Shown here in pieces: positions 13,485 to 25,975 of a stretch of 64,000 bases of DNA. The notes beneath the pieces are model-generated. The model worked only from the letters and a program-made list of their open reading frames with translations. It did not search any database and was not told the DNA's origin. The DNA comes from Notolepis coatsorum (lineage: Eukaryota; Chordata; Actinopteri; Aulopiformes; Paralepididae), in the NCBI GenBank assembly GCA_963971535.1, contig OZ020599.1, positions 99,492,213 to 99,556,212 of the forward strand. Direction: 5' to 3'. The position numbers and the translations under genes were made by a program. The first letter of the stretch is position 1. Each line of letters begins with the position of its first letter.

Positions 13485-14192
13485 TGGGGATGCTGATTGT
13501 GTTAGCCTATACTGCCCTGCAGAAGCGAACCACAGTAACTCTGGGGATGCTGATTATGAGTATGTTAGCCTATACTGCCCTGCAGAAGCTAACCACAGTA
13601 ACTCTGGCGATGCTGATTGTGAGTGCGTTAGCCTATACTGCCCTGCAGAAGCTAACCACAGTAACTCTGGCGATGCTGATTGTGAGTGCGTTAGCCTATA
13701 CTGCCCTGCAGAAGCTAACCACAGTAACTATGGGGATGCTGATTGTGAGTGCGTTAGCATAATACTGCCCTGCAGAAGCTAACCACAGTAACTATGGGGA
13801 TGCTGATTGTGAGTGCGTTAGCATATACTGCCCTGCAGAAGCTAACCACAGTAACTCTGGGGATGCTGATTGTGAGTGCGTTTGCCTATACTGCCCTGCA
13901 GAAGCTAACCACAGTAACTCTGGGGATGCTGATTGTGAGTATGTTAGCCTATACTGCCCTGCAGAAGCTTGATTGATTGATTGAAAACTTTATTAACAGA
14001 TTGCAGAATGGGTACAATACAGTACAGCTCAATACACGCAATTGTTAAGGGGATGCAGACCAGAGAAAGACTCGTCTTGTTTACATCAGGGTCCCCCATT
14101 TTCAATTCATCAGCTAACCACAGTAACTCTGGCGATGCTGATTGTGAGTATGTTAGCCTATACTGCCCTGCAGAAGCTAACCACAGTAACTA
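13485..14192 (+). repeat. 63-bp minisatellite, about 9 units, interrupted
   Basis: The unit contains CTGCAGAAGCTAACCACAG and GGGGATGCTGATTGTGAG. About eight units run to 13969, and one to two more follow at 14113-14192 after an inserted segment. The period of 63 is divisible by three, so frames stay open and give false 60-90 aa proteins. Confidence 0.95.
13970..14112 (-). mobile_element. Retroposed LINE 3' tail inserted in the minisatellite
   Basis: Starts with (TTGA)n and reads as the reverse complement of the LINE tail at 28800-28960: GAAAACTTTATTAACAGATT here pairs with AATCTGTTAATAAAGTTTTC there. It interrupts the minisatellite right after GCAGAAGCT. Confidence 0.8.
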
Positions 14193-15296
14193 TGCAAACA
14201 GTGAAACTGAGAAAAATGGCTTTAAAGTTCTTTGACTATATACAGTGATTTTGTAGTTACTGCAATTCTTTATACCCCTTTTCTCTTCCCAAGATATTGG
14301 GCAGTTTAATTTCACTTATAACCCCATTTATTTTTAATATTGTAGTTACTGCAGTTCAGGGCCGTGCAGAGAACTTTAGAGGGACAGGTGCTCATATTTT
14401 TAAAAGGGCACATGTATCAATGTAACCAGCCAAACTATAGTATTAGCAACCAATATTCAGATAATGTAACACGGAATCGTACAACAAACTGCATCATACT
14501 ATGATTACGCCTTAGAATAGTTTGGGATTTATCCAAATGTATTATAATTATTATTATTTGAAGATTCCTCAATTGCAGACTACTCTCAGGCTGCTAGAGG
14601 ACATGAGTAGTTGGTGCACCTGGACAAAAAAAACTGCAGAAACTGACAAGAAACAGCAGACAAGAATGCATACAAGAAAGCACTGCTGCTGTGCACAGAC
14701 CAGTCCCAGGCTGTACAGTTACTGTATGAATGGCTGTACTGTATGTATCTATGCTGTATATAATGAAGCAAATACAACACAATAATATATTGCCAATAAA
14801 AGAAGGGGTGACAACCTCTCCTCTTTGCAGAGCCTGGAAATGTGCAAAATGCAACCATTTCAAAGTTGTCACAGGGACACAGAAACTTGGCTTCTCAAGT
14901 GGGTTACATGAGGAATAGGCATATTCACCCATATGGTAAAAACTAAGTGAAGTATTGCTTTAATCCTCACAATCAGACCCACTAGCTGGCTGCATGTGGC
15001 AACAAGCAAGCAGATGATGATCCGAATGCTTTGAAACAAATTAAACTCACCACCACACATTACATTTCACTCTAAAAGCGACTTGCATGCATGGCTAATT
15101 AACAATAATTGCTTATGACACATCTAACTAACAGAGGTATATAGACAGACGGACAAACATGAGGTGAGATGCTCGGTTTGTGCTAGATTCCTATTATAAG
15201 AGGGAGTGCAACACGCTGTGCAACATAACAGAAAACCACGCACCTCAGACAGACAGGCATTCAAATATTTATTTTTATTTATAATATTATTAATTG
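14193..15296. other. Unassigned sequence
   Basis: No coding pattern. A CAGGGCCGTGCAGAGA motif at about 14358 looks like one terminus of a DNA-transposon MITE, but no partner terminus was found. Confidence 0.4.
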
Positions 15297-15300
15297 TTAA

Positions 15301-15453
15301 CTCATTCAGTGCCAGCTAATATCTCCATCCCTGTAGTAAATGCACCACGCTTTAAAATATAGGCATTTTCACTGTGCGTCGTGGTGTTTGCACGGCTATA
15401 TCTATATTATAGCTATGGAGACAATACTATATACGTGAATGGCGCAGATTGAG
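15301..15453. mobile_element. piggyBac-like MITE with TTAA target duplication
   Basis: A 153-bp segment starting CTCATTCAGTGCCA and ending TGGCGCAGATTGAG, imperfect inverted termini, flanked by TTAA at 15297-15300 and 15454-15457. TTAA duplication is the rule for piggyBac elements. Confidence 0.75.
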
Positions 15454-15593
15454 TTAATTGTTAAAATGATTCTTGATGAGGACCACAACAACAACTAAAT
15501 ATTTTTATTATTATAATAACACTTTGGTCATCAAGGGGCACATGGGCAAGTGCTTGGGCACCCAAAGCCGATAGAGGACGGTGGGGCGCCGCC

Positions 15594-15973
15594 CCCCCTG
15601 GTGAAGAGAGCAGGAGAAGAAGAAAATGTTTTATTTTTATTTTTATTTTAGACCCCTAAAAATAAACTAAACACGTTTAAAATGAATAATATTTACAAAT
15701 TTCAAGTATGTTTGTGTTTCAAATGCACAATAACGTTAATATATCAAATATAAATCATTGTTTTGTGCGTGATTCACATGACGTCACTCTCTCTCCTGAT
15801 ATAGAGTTTTTCTAACGCTCGAAGCAAGCTCTGCACCACTGTACTCCCCACGTCGTCAGACAGAAAAGAATGCAAGAAGGAGCCAGTCAGTCCTATTTTA
15901 TTCTCGATTCAGTGCGTTAGCTTAGCTAGGCTTGTGGTTCGGTAATAAGATATAAGAAGTGTATTCTCAGGAG
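15594..15973 (+). repeat. Left arm of a large inverted repeat
   Basis: Matches 19762-20287 in inverted orientation from CCTGGTGAAGAGAGCAGGAG to GTGTATTCTCAGGAG. It lacks about 140 bp present in the right arm, between TATAGAG and TTTTTCTAACGCTCGAAG. About 3.8 kb lies between the arms. Confidence 0.9.
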
Positions 15974-16752
15974 CAGGGACGCGGGAACTAGGGCTGCGGC
16001 AGGGGCTGCAGCACCCCCTGCTGGCGGGGAGTGTAACTGCAACTGCAAGGTTGTTTTGGATTTTATTCCAAATTTGTAACCGAGGCTACTCATGTCACAG
16101 AGCGGAGCGGCACTGCAGATTTACCCTACTCTTGGAATTCATTTAGATCGTCATAGGGGCGCTGTCTCGATAATGCAGTGTTATTAACAGCGTGTAGCCG
16201 ACGCATGAACCGGTTGGGATTCGAATAGACGCGGCCTGGAAGCGTCAACGTGGAACTGGAAATCCATTGGTAAAAAAAATAGACACAGCGGCTGCGCCCT
16301 GCCTGGGATAGTTAACTTTTGGGACGCTGAATTCGCAGTAAAGGAATATATGAACAAGCCAGCAGAACTATCCGAGCCCCCGGGAGGGTGATCGAAGACC
16401 TTTTGCATGTCGGCGATCATGTATGCGGGGAACGAATAGCAGAGGGAGGGCGCAACAGCCAGGTGGGGTAAGCTGGGCTGTGATGTGTGCATTAGAACGG
16501 TTACATTGTTTGTCTCGCACGCTCAGAGCGCGGAGTTGGGCAGCGGTAGTGAACGAGAGTGTTGGTTATGATGTGACAGACAGTGGAGCTGTTTGCAGAT
16601 AGCGAGCATTTTGACGTGTTGCGTGGTGGCGATGTCTCGCAGACAATACAACTACAAGTATAATTATATAATATATATATTTTATAAAAAAAAAAAATTA
16701 TATAAAAAAAAAAAAAAAAAACCCGGCAATGCCCCTGACCCTCCACCAGAGC

Positions 16753-16910
16753 AAGGCCAGAGAGAGAGAGATAGAGAGAGAGCATGTCTGTTTGTGTGTG
16801 TGTGTTAGAGAGAGAGCATGGATATGTGTGTTAGAAAGAGAGAGAAATATATAGAGAGAGAGCATGTCATTTTGTGTGTTAGAGAGAGATATAGAGCATG
16901 TCTGTGTGTT

Positions 16911-16984
<74 letters not shown>

Positions 16985-17055
16985 CATGTGTGTTTGTGTG
17001 TTAGAGAGAGCGAGCATGTCTGTGTGTGTGTGTGTTAGAGAGAGAGCATGTATGA
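16753..17055. repeat. GA/GT-rich microsatellite cluster
   Basis: Runs of (GA)n broken by CATGT and (GT)n blocks. The longest pure part is about 16915-16982. Preceded by an A-rich tract at 16685-16721. Confidence 0.95.
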
Positions 17056-17149
17056 GAGAGATAAGCAAAGATGAGCCCCTAAAGGATATTCAACTTTTAA
17101 TGGAAGAACAAAACAGAAGGAAAAGATAACTTCACAAAGGCAACATGAA

Positions 17150-18085
17150 TATACATAGATCCAAAAGGACAAAGATCAACACTTAAATCCAAAGAGAAGA
17201 GGGTCTATACCAGAGAAAACAAAGTAGCAAAGAGCCAATGGCCGACATCAGCTAAATAGGCTAACTGCAAATAGAGTAGCCAGGTACTGACACCAGGCCA
17301 CACACAGCTTTGGCCAACGCTACCCAAGCTACACAAACGACCAAGACAATTCACACACAGCACATGTCGTATCTCCAAATGTTGTGAAGTAACATATGTT
17401 TTGCCTGAAAAAAAACATCATTATTAACAAAACATTCGGGAGGGGAAGGAAGGAAGAGTGGGGTAATGTCCAATGGACATCTTACCTGCACCAAGGAACG
17501 CAGGGCGAAAGGCCGCAACACAGGTCTCCACGTTGACGAAAGGCCTCTCGCTGGCGGGACAAAAAGAAGCTATGGCCGGTGCCTTGTCATGGTGCAGGCC
17601 CGACTACATCTTCTGTCAAAGATGATGTCGTAGTCAGAGTGCCAGGGCCTGCTATTCTCACGGCTAATGTCAATGGTCGTAGCACAAGCTAACAGCTAAC
17701 TCTAGGCTAACTGATAGCATCAAGCTAACGTTCCCAGCCGAGCGAAAACGAGCAGCTAACGTCGTAGCTAAACAGCTAACTGGCTAACAGTTAGCTCAAC
17801 CCGGCTATCGCTAACCACTAGCTAACGCAGAAGCAAGCTATGCGGCTACCACTGAAAAACTGTACAACGTGAGAAAAGCAATACAGGCCAACACTTCAGA
17901 CAGCCGCTGTGTTTTCCTCTTCTCATCCGAAGAGGGAAGGGAAAAAGAAGGCAATACACGTCCCACTACAGAGTGGTGTTTACCATAGCGGTGCTGGCAA
18001 CAAGTCCCTCGCGGACTATAGCCGACTTGAGCATGGAGATATTCTCATAATGAAACACCAAGCTCACCTCCCTCGCACCAGGTGC
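17150..18085 (-). mobile_element. DIRS-D: fragment of the DIRS-A/C type
   Basis: Collinear with DIRS-A 3700-4500: the CGTCGTATCT-like block, AACATTCGGGAGGGG, the AGCTAAC-rich region (17690-17850) and GAGATATTCTCATAATGAAA all occur in the same order. No ITR or ICR is present, so it is an internal fragment. It lies inside the inverted repeat 15594-20287. Confidence 0.75.
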
Positions 18086-18760
18086 TGACACCAGGCCACA
18101 CACCGTTAGCTACTACAACAGCTAGCCGGCCCGTTTGGCTCCCGAGAGAGAGAGAGAGAGAGATATATCCACGGCGGGAATAGAATAGAGTGCATTAAAA
18201 ACTCACCAAACGTCCAAGAGGATGGAGACAACCGCGTGGAGTTGACGAAGTTCATCTGCCGAATGACCGTCCTCTTCATCTTGGCATAACAATGCTGCAC
18301 GCGCTCTCTCTAGGTTAGCTAACGCTAGTTAGCCTTTAGCTAAGCTAGCTACTAGCCGACATCATCATGGCTATCCCGACTGAACCACACGTTAGCACTC
18401 AATATTATAACGTAGCTAAAGCTAACTAGCTGTCCCTGCCTTTAGCCGGGATGGCTAGCCTGACTGAACTATCTAACATGCAACAACTTTCATCTTCAGT
18501 CCATCTGCCGAATGACCGTACTCTTCGTTTTGGCTGGCATAACTAAGCATAACCTCCAAAGCTGCACGCGCGAAATAGTCAAACGCAGCTGACGCACGCC
18601 GGCATACACATGATGTAACCCCTCCCTTCTTGAAACCAATCTGCAGAGCCCCAGAGCTCCAATAGAGAATAGTGCAGAGCCGCAGAGCCAGGAACATTCT
18701 ACAAACATGTCTAATGTGAAATATATAAGCATATAAGCAAAACTAGATTTTAGGTCTGTG
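18086..18760. other. Unassigned; diverged internal duplication
   Basis: Two similar blocks, 18250-18305 and 18487-18575, share CATCTGCCGAATGACCGT and GCTGCACGCGC. AGCTAGC-type motifs between them suggest it continues the DIRS-D fragment, but I found no direct match in DIRS-A. Confidence 0.4.
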
Positions 18761-18769
18761 ATGAAAAAG

Positions 18770-18879
18770 GGCCTCGCGGGAAGGGGGGCCTCGCAAAAAA
18801 AAAGAAAAAATAATAAAAGAAATAATAAATAATATATATATTTTTTTTTTGTGCGAGGCCCCCCTTCCCGCGAGGCCCT
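18770..18879. repeat. Short inverted repeat with A/T-rich loop
   Basis: GGGCCTCGCGGGAAGGGGGG at the left is matched in inverted order by CCCCCCTTCCCGCGAGGCCC at the right, about 30 bp per arm plus an A-run facing a T-run. Confidence 0.85.
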
Positions 18880-18920
18880 GTGCGACCGCACTGCTCGGAC
18901 ACCCCCTGAGGCGGCCCTGC

Positions 18921-19538
<618 letters not shown>

Positions 19539-19761
19539 GTATGTGACAAATAAACCTCTTGAATCTTGACTTGCCATATTCAATCAGTTTCAGTAACTAC
19601 AGAACAGTACATATTGTTAGACTTACTTGTTGTTTGGAACGGGCCTCGAGCCGTTGCGTTAACCCTTCGAGAAGCTTTTGTGGTGTGTGTCCTCCAGACT
19701 CCATATAAATCCAAATCCAACACTGTCAGTAATGTACAGTATCTCGTGCTGATCTCTCCAA

Positions 19762-20287
19762 CTCCTGAGAATACACTTCTTACATCTTATTACCGAACCA
19801 CGAGCCTAGCTAAGCTAACGCACTGAATCGAAACTGAATAAATAAAATAGGACTGACTGGTTCCTCCTCGCATTCTTTTCTGTCTGACGACGTTGGGAGT
19901 ACAGTGGCGCAGAGCTTGCTTCGAGCGCTAGAAAAAAGCGCCCTGAGACATCATATTTGAACGCACTGATAGGCGAAATGTATTTGCTTGACCTATTTAC
20001 ATTGGCTGCGACGATACAGTGACGCGCACAGTGTGCACGCTACGTCTATGCGCCCAGCTTTAGAGGTACTCTCTATATCAGGAGAGAGAGTGACGTCATG
20101 TGAATCACGCACAAAACAATGATTTATATTTGATATATTAACGTTATTGTGCATTTGAAACACAAACATACATAAAATGAGTAAATATTATTCATTTTAA
20201 ACATGTTTAGTTTATTTTTAGGGGTCTAAAATAAAAATAAAAATAAAACATTTTCTTCTTCTCCTGCTCTCTTCACCAGGGGGAGGG
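19762..20287 (-). repeat. Right arm of the large inverted repeat
   Basis: Inverted partner of 15594-15973, 526 bp including about 140 bp missing from the left arm. Confidence 0.9.
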
Positions 20288-20814
20288 GGCAAAACTAGAA
20301 AGCGGGGATCTTTGATTAAACACCTGCTATCAGAGGAATAGACAGTCAGAAAAAAAGTTTTGACTTAAACTTTTTAGTACTTAAGTACATTTAAAAGTAG
20401 AAACGTTTTTTACTTTTACTCAAGTGTGTTTTTAGCCAGATACTCTGACTTTTACTTGAGTACGATTTTGAGACGGTACCCATACTTTCACTTAAGTATA
20501 ATTTCTGGGTAGTTTTTACACCCCTGATCGCAGGTCATCACTGCCGTGCCTCTGCACACTGCACCTTAGCACTTTTTATTTAATTAAATCAATGTTTATC
20601 ATTAGGATCAGTATTTATTTGAGTTATTTTAGTATTTAATGGCTATAACCGAGACCCGAGTACTGTATTTTGTGACTGACAATAAACATGACAATGAAAA
20701 TAGACCAGGTTACATTCCACTATTAGATTTCCACTCTGAAATTCATGTTATGTTATACAAAAAAAAACGAGCCCCTTTATTCAATAACGTTACATGCTCA
20801 CTGTCTATGTCAAG
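20288..20814. other. Unassigned, with a hAT-like MITE fragment
   Basis: 20339-20525 is rich in ACTTAAGTA-type words and ends TTTTTACACCCCTG, resembling one terminus of a common hAT MITE. Its other end is not recognisable. The rest shows nothing. Confidence 0.4.
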
Positions 20815-20985
20815 GTCAAGGTCAACTTTACTTATATAGCACATTTAAATCAACCGAAGTTGTACCAAAGTGCTGTACAATATAAAAACAGAAATACTTA
20901 AAAAAAATACAAAATACAGTATACACACAAAGTCATGAAAACTACAATAAAATAAAACAAATTAAAACAATCACGTCACGACCAG
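20815..20985 (-). mobile_element. LINE/SINE 3'-tail-like repeat
   Basis: TCAAGGTCAACTTTACTTAT and the following CACATTTAAATCAACCGAAG read, on the minus strand, as a common teleost retroposon tail with AAAGCACTTTGG-type sequence. Family unnamed. Confidence 0.5.
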
Positions 20986-21506
20986 GCTTACCAAGCCTCA
21001 GAACGCCAATAAAAACAGGTCTAGCCGCAAGCAAGCTCATTATTATAGCTCAGTGAGCTAGCGAGACACCCAGGTTTACACAAACCATAGCTCATACATT
21101 TGTGTACCTATTTCAAGCTTAAGTGGTCCCTTGATTCCCTATTGTTAGATTTCAATTACTTTTAATTAACGTGCCTTATCCTGTATTCCTTCAGGATAGG
21201 ATTCTGTCACTTGATTTGCCACTTGAATGAAATCTCCCCTTGAGATAACATACGACACTCTGTAGTCTTTTCTTAACACAGGTGTATTGGCACAAGCAGC
21301 TAAATGTTACAAATAGATTGGGTTACTCTCAGGTTCTCCCTGTGGATCCTCTCTCTGTCTGAGCTGCCATACCGAAGAAGCTGAATACCGCTAAGTGCCG
21401 TTGTTATCACCCTCTCCCAAGAAGGTTGCGTTGTCATCTCCCTTTCTGGCGTCTAAAGTTCAACACAACATCTGGCCTCCTAGATTTGTTCCCTCTGCGA
21501 GAGAGT
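20986..21506. other. Unassigned sequence
   Basis: No coding, RNA or repeat structure recognised. Confidence 0.4.
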
Positions 21507-21870
21507 AGGGTTGGGCACCGAGAACCGGTTCTAATAGGAACCGGTTCCTAATTTCCGGTTCTGGAACTGGAAGTAACATGTTGAATTTCGATTCTTAAAA
21601 AATAAAAATGTATTTTTATTTTAAATTTTTTTTACTTTGTTAATTAATACCGTAGTTACAGTACAGCAACCAAATTAAACTGTATCAAGTCAACTGACAA
21701 TGTGAATAGTATGAAGAAAATAAAAGATTTTTCAAAAAAAAATTAAAATCTCCTGCGAAATAAGCTGTGACCTGTTTTGACCTGCACCTCAAAGAATCGG
21801 CCGCTTCGCGACGCAGCGCGTTACATGGTTCGCCACTTGGGTGCCCAAGAACAGACTGTTCATATTAACA
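21507..21870. mobile_element. hAT-like element, left end only
   Basis: Begins TAGGGTTGGGCACCGAGAAC followed by GGTTCTAATAGGAACCGGTT, the usual look of a teleost hAT MITE terminus. No inverted right terminus was found, so its extent is a guess. Confidence 0.5.
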
Positions 21871-22566
21871 CTCTCTCTGCTTAACCCTGTAGAGCCCAAA
21901 TATATAGAGCCCAAGTGAACTTAACCTAATTGTTGTGTACCCTTCACTACGATGTGGCTAGCCCTTTTAAACCTAAGCCTGAAACAGTCCACCTGGGTAT
22001 ATTTAGTTGTTATTGCTGTGTAATTGTCAGAGAATGTGCTGTGAGTAAGTGCTTGTCACCCTTTTTTCAGAACTACTACTAGGCGGTTGGTGGTTGACCT
22101 TGAAGCCCGTCGAATTCTACCTGTGTTTACTTCCTCAATAACTCTCACAGTTTTTGGATTACCGTAATAAGCCATATATGTGAAGAAAGCTCAGGTCCTT
22201 GGCTTTCAGTCGGCGCTGAGGTTTTTCGATAGCACACATATTCAAAGAGTTACAGTACGGTAGCAGCAGTGATAAATGATTTAGCTCTGCTGATTTGCTG
22301 TCTGGCTCATCCTTCTCCATCTCAATTTGTTGTTCTCCTCATTTCTCATTGACCATGTTGACGTGTTGGAGTGTACATTTTCCGACTGACAAAGCCTACA
22401 ATATCTTTACTTTGTAAAAGTTGCTATTTAAAATGTAACTAAGTACAATACTATACAGTCAAGGGGACATATTTTAGTCCATTTCAACAGGTTAATATAG
22501 GTCTTTGAGGTCCCCTAAACATGTCTTTTACGTTTTTTAGCTGAAAGAAAACCCCGCTCAGATGCA
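21871..22566. other. Unassigned sequence
   Basis: No coding frame or repeat recognised. Confidence 0.4.
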
Positions 22567-22932
22567 GGGGTTCTCAAACTGTTTTATACCACGACACCAT
22601 TTTATTTAGGATTTCTTTTGGGGACCCCACACTTAATGTATCGCGTAATTTCAACTTGGAATTAAGGAATATCAAAATAAAAGCACATGTTGTTGAACTT
22701 GATCATGCATATTTATTAGAACATTTAATTACAGCACTATGTTATCAATACACATTTATAAAACGAGGCATATTTAGTCAAAATAGGTTGCCAGAACATA
22801 AAAAATTTGTTGAAAAATTATAGACTATTTTTATTTACATTTTTTTTATGTTTTTATTGTCAATGCGCAACCCCACTGTCACCTACCCACAACCCCACTT
22901 TTGGTTGCGACCCGTAGTTTGAGAACCGCTAT
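22567..22932. mobile_element. hAT (Charlie/Tip100-type) MITE, old
   Basis: Starts CAGGGGTTCTCAAACTG and ends TAGTTTGAGAACCGCT, inverted termini of the type seen in vertebrate hAT elements. Flanking duplications are not recognisable, which suggests age. Confidence 0.75.
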
Positions 22933-23391
22933 TATAGAATCTATTCGGTTGTTAAGTCTGACATATATTCATGTCCGGGGCCAAACGCTCCACTTCAGAC
23001 AGTGGAAGATACAAGGAGCACTTACCCCAAACAGTTTTTTATGACTCGGATGTATTGAAACAACAAGGGACTCAGAGCTGAGAAGACCAGAGCCTCAGCC
23101 AACGCAGGAAGCTTGGCCCCGGAAACCGGTTTATTGGAAGGTCGATACATAACAACAAACAGTTTCTCACTGAGCTGCCTCTGTGCCTATAACAAGCAAG
23201 CTGTTTTTATCGTACAAATACGATCATTATCATACATCTAGCGGGGGTGCACCAGCCTGTAACGAAATTCAACTGAAGATCCATCAATAGCATAGCAATC
23301 TTGTCATCTTGTCAGAAACATATTTCAGGTTCAACTTTAGGTAGAAAAAGAAGAAGATGAAGCCGCCATCTTGTACACTTTTTATCAAGAC
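22933..23391. other. Unassigned sequence
   Basis: No coding or repeat structure recognised. Confidence 0.4.
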
Positions 23392-23743
23392 TAGGGATGC
23401 TCCATATTGGCTTTTTTACCGATACCGATATACCGATATTGTCCAACTCTTAATTTCCGATACCGATATCAACCGATATCAACCGATACCGATATATGCA
23501 GGGTTTCCCCCCCCCAAAAAACTGAATAATTTCAGGTAATTAACATTACATATCTCTTGTTGTGGAATTAACACAACATTATGCATACTTTTGACAATAA
23601 ATAAAATCTGAATTTGTTCTTACTTGCTTGTCTGGGTAAATAAAGGTTATAGAAATGTCAAAGAAATATATATATTTTTTTGAAAACCGATACCGATATC
23701 ACATTTTAATGCCGATATCGGCCGATAATACCGGACATCCCTA
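23392..23743. mobile_element. hAT MITE with TSD ATCAAGAC
   Basis: Same family as 8119-8402: TAGGGATGCTCCATATTGGC at the left, GATAATACCGGACATCCCTA at the right, CCGATATCGG words inside. The 8-bp duplications ATCAAGAC at 23384-23391 and 23744-23751 are exact. Confidence 0.93.
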
Positions 23744-23751
23744 ATCAAGAC

Positions 23752-24439
23752 CCATATAACTCATATAATATATATATATAAGAAGCTAAAAGAAGAATAC
23801 CTTCAAAAGAAGGGACCGCACACTCCTCAGGACTGTTTTTTTTATTGCACAACACGTTTCGCTTCTGCTTCCTCAGGTGCTATGCAGCAGGTGTCAATAA
23901 TCATCATCATATACAGCACGTACTCCACCCACACATCGTAACACAGCAAGCCCATTGGCTACTCAATGATCACATTTAATTTATCATTTTGCAAGATGTA
24001 ATGCATATAACTCACATGAAAATATGATGCATAAAAACCACATATATACATAGACTCATTTTTAAAAATATATATAATAACACAGTATGAGATATGTATA
24101 GAAGAGACAAATACCTATAGTAAGTCATTAGAGATGACAAACAACTTAAAACCCCACCCACAAAGGTTATACAGAACCCCTGGGATAGTGATTACAAAAA
24201 TGGATTCAGCTCGAGGGATTCATTCAGACCATGGGGTTCCACAGAATTCAGAGTGAAAATCCAATCGTTTTTTTTTATATCACCGCCCCTAGGTGGCAGG
24301 GTGATATATATATATATTTACTGTATATTATTTATACACATCTGACAGTATATACCTGCATACAATCCGTTTTACATACCTGTACCATAGGGTCTTTACA
24401 CCGTATCACTGTATATATTAATAATATAACACATCTGAT
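23752..24439. other. Unassigned AT-rich sequence
   Basis: TA-rich simple stretches (23767-23780, 24305-24316) and no coding pattern. Confidence 0.4.
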
Positions 24440-24590
24440 GTTGTAGTGCTCATTTATATACATACAGTATACTCTGATTTAATCACCTGCACATTGTATA
24501 TTGCTATTACACTTTACTGTTACATTTTGCACTCCGGTTAGATGCCAAACTAAACTTGTGCTGTATAATGACAGTGTGGGAAGTCGAAGG
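24440..24590 (-). repeat. Dispersed repeat 'X', minus copy
   Basis: Reverse complement of parts of 8940-9050: CACTCCGGTTAGATGCCAAA and CTGTATAATGACA pair with TTTGGCATCCAACCAGAGTG and TGTCATTATACAG-like sequence there. Confidence 0.6.
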
Positions 24591-24890
24591 AAGAGGCGAT
24601 GCAATAACGAGCGTGACAGGTCCTTCAGTTACTTCCTACTTTATTCATTCACAAAATCACCGCTGTACACACACCTACCACTCTCCTATATCTCCTCCCC
24701 TGTAGAAAAAGATTATATTTGAATATAATATAATCAAATCTAAACTAATTACATTCTAGCCTTGCGTTGTTTTGCCACGCTGATGCTTGAAAGGTCATGA
24801 AATAACAAAGGAGTGAAGGTTCTGTGGCCACAGGAACCTCAACAACATGGCGGGTAGAGATATGCCTCCATAGGCAGCGCACCACGTTAA

Positions 24891-25507
24891 AGGGGAACTC
24901 CAACATTTTGGGAAATTAGCTTATTTAACATCTTCCCTGGAGTTAGACAAGAAGATACATACATTTTTTGTCTCTGTGCGTGCATTTTAGCTTTGGGAAT
25001 AGACGCTCTGTTAGCATAGCTTAGCTTCATCACTGGAAGTGAGGCAGGACAGTAGCCTTACAGTGCCTTACAGTGTATTGCAATGTCTGACATTGACCAA
25101 ACTTGATATGCATGACCTTGGTGGACTCTAGGTCAACTCCTGAAAAGGGGGTCAATGTCAGACTTTGCAATCAAAAGTTAGGGGGCTAATAACCCTTGCC
25201 ATAATTTCAGTGCGCCCCCTAACTTTTGATTGCAAGGTCTGACATTGACCCCCTTTTCAGGAGTTGACCTAGAGCCCACCAAGGTCATGCATATCAAATT
25301 TGGTCAATGTCAGTGTCAGTGTCACTGTAAGGCACTGTAAGGCTACTGTCCTGCCTCACTTCCAGTGATGAAGCTAAGCTATGCTAACGGAGTGTCTATT
25401 CCCAAAGCTAAAATGCACGCACAGAGACAAAAAAGGTATGTATCTTCTTGTCTAACTCCAGGGAAGATGTTAAATAAGCTAATTTCCCAAAATGTTGGAG
25501 TTCCCCT
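24891..25507. mobile_element. 617-bp foldback MITE
   Basis: Two arms of about 295 nt, 24891-25186 and 25214-25507, are near-perfect inverted copies (outer end AGGGGAACTCCAACATTTTG) around a 27-nt spacer. No coding frame and no certain target duplication. Confidence 0.92.
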
Positions 25508-25594
25508 GACACATACTGTGCTGGGTTCTAATGCGGCCCAGGACAGGTGATGCATGTCCTCCCCCATCTCTTCACCCAATGTCCTCTTTGACTG

Positions 25595-25975
25595 TCCTAT
25601 CCACAATAACGCTTTCACTACCACACTACCAAATGGTTAACCCTTTCACTGTGACATTACGGAATGTTAACCCTTTCACTGCCACACGGAAACGGGTTAA
25701 CCCTTTCACTACAACACTACATAAGGTTAACCATTTCACTACCGCACCACAGAAGGTTAACCTGTTTCACTACCACACTACATAAGGTTAACCCGTTCAC
25801 TACCACACTACATAAGGTTAACCCTTTCACTACCACACTACATACGCTCAACCCTTTCACTACCACACTACAGAAGGTTAACCTTTTCACTACCACACTA
25901 CAGGTGGTTAACCCTTTCACTACCACACTACATAAGGTTAACCCTTGCACTACCAGTGTGGTAGTGAAAGGGATA
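25595..25975 (+). repeat. 30-bp minisatellite (GGTTAACCCTTTCACTACCA type)
   Basis: About 12 imperfect units built on GGTTAACCCTTTCACTACCA plus CACTACATAA. The array ends in an inverted partial unit, GTGTGGTAGTGAAAGGG. Related arrays lie at 30072-30305 and 31987-32128. Confidence 0.93.

Noticed and set aside
13490..13976. 60-90 aa frame with a 21-residue repeat
   Set aside because: Period 63 bp is divisible by three, so the frame stays open by arithmetic; no start context or conservation pattern.
14357..15605. DNA transposon from CAGGGCCGTGCAG to the GC-rich end CGCCCCCCCTG
   Set aside because: The two ends are not inverted repeats of each other and no target duplication is visible.
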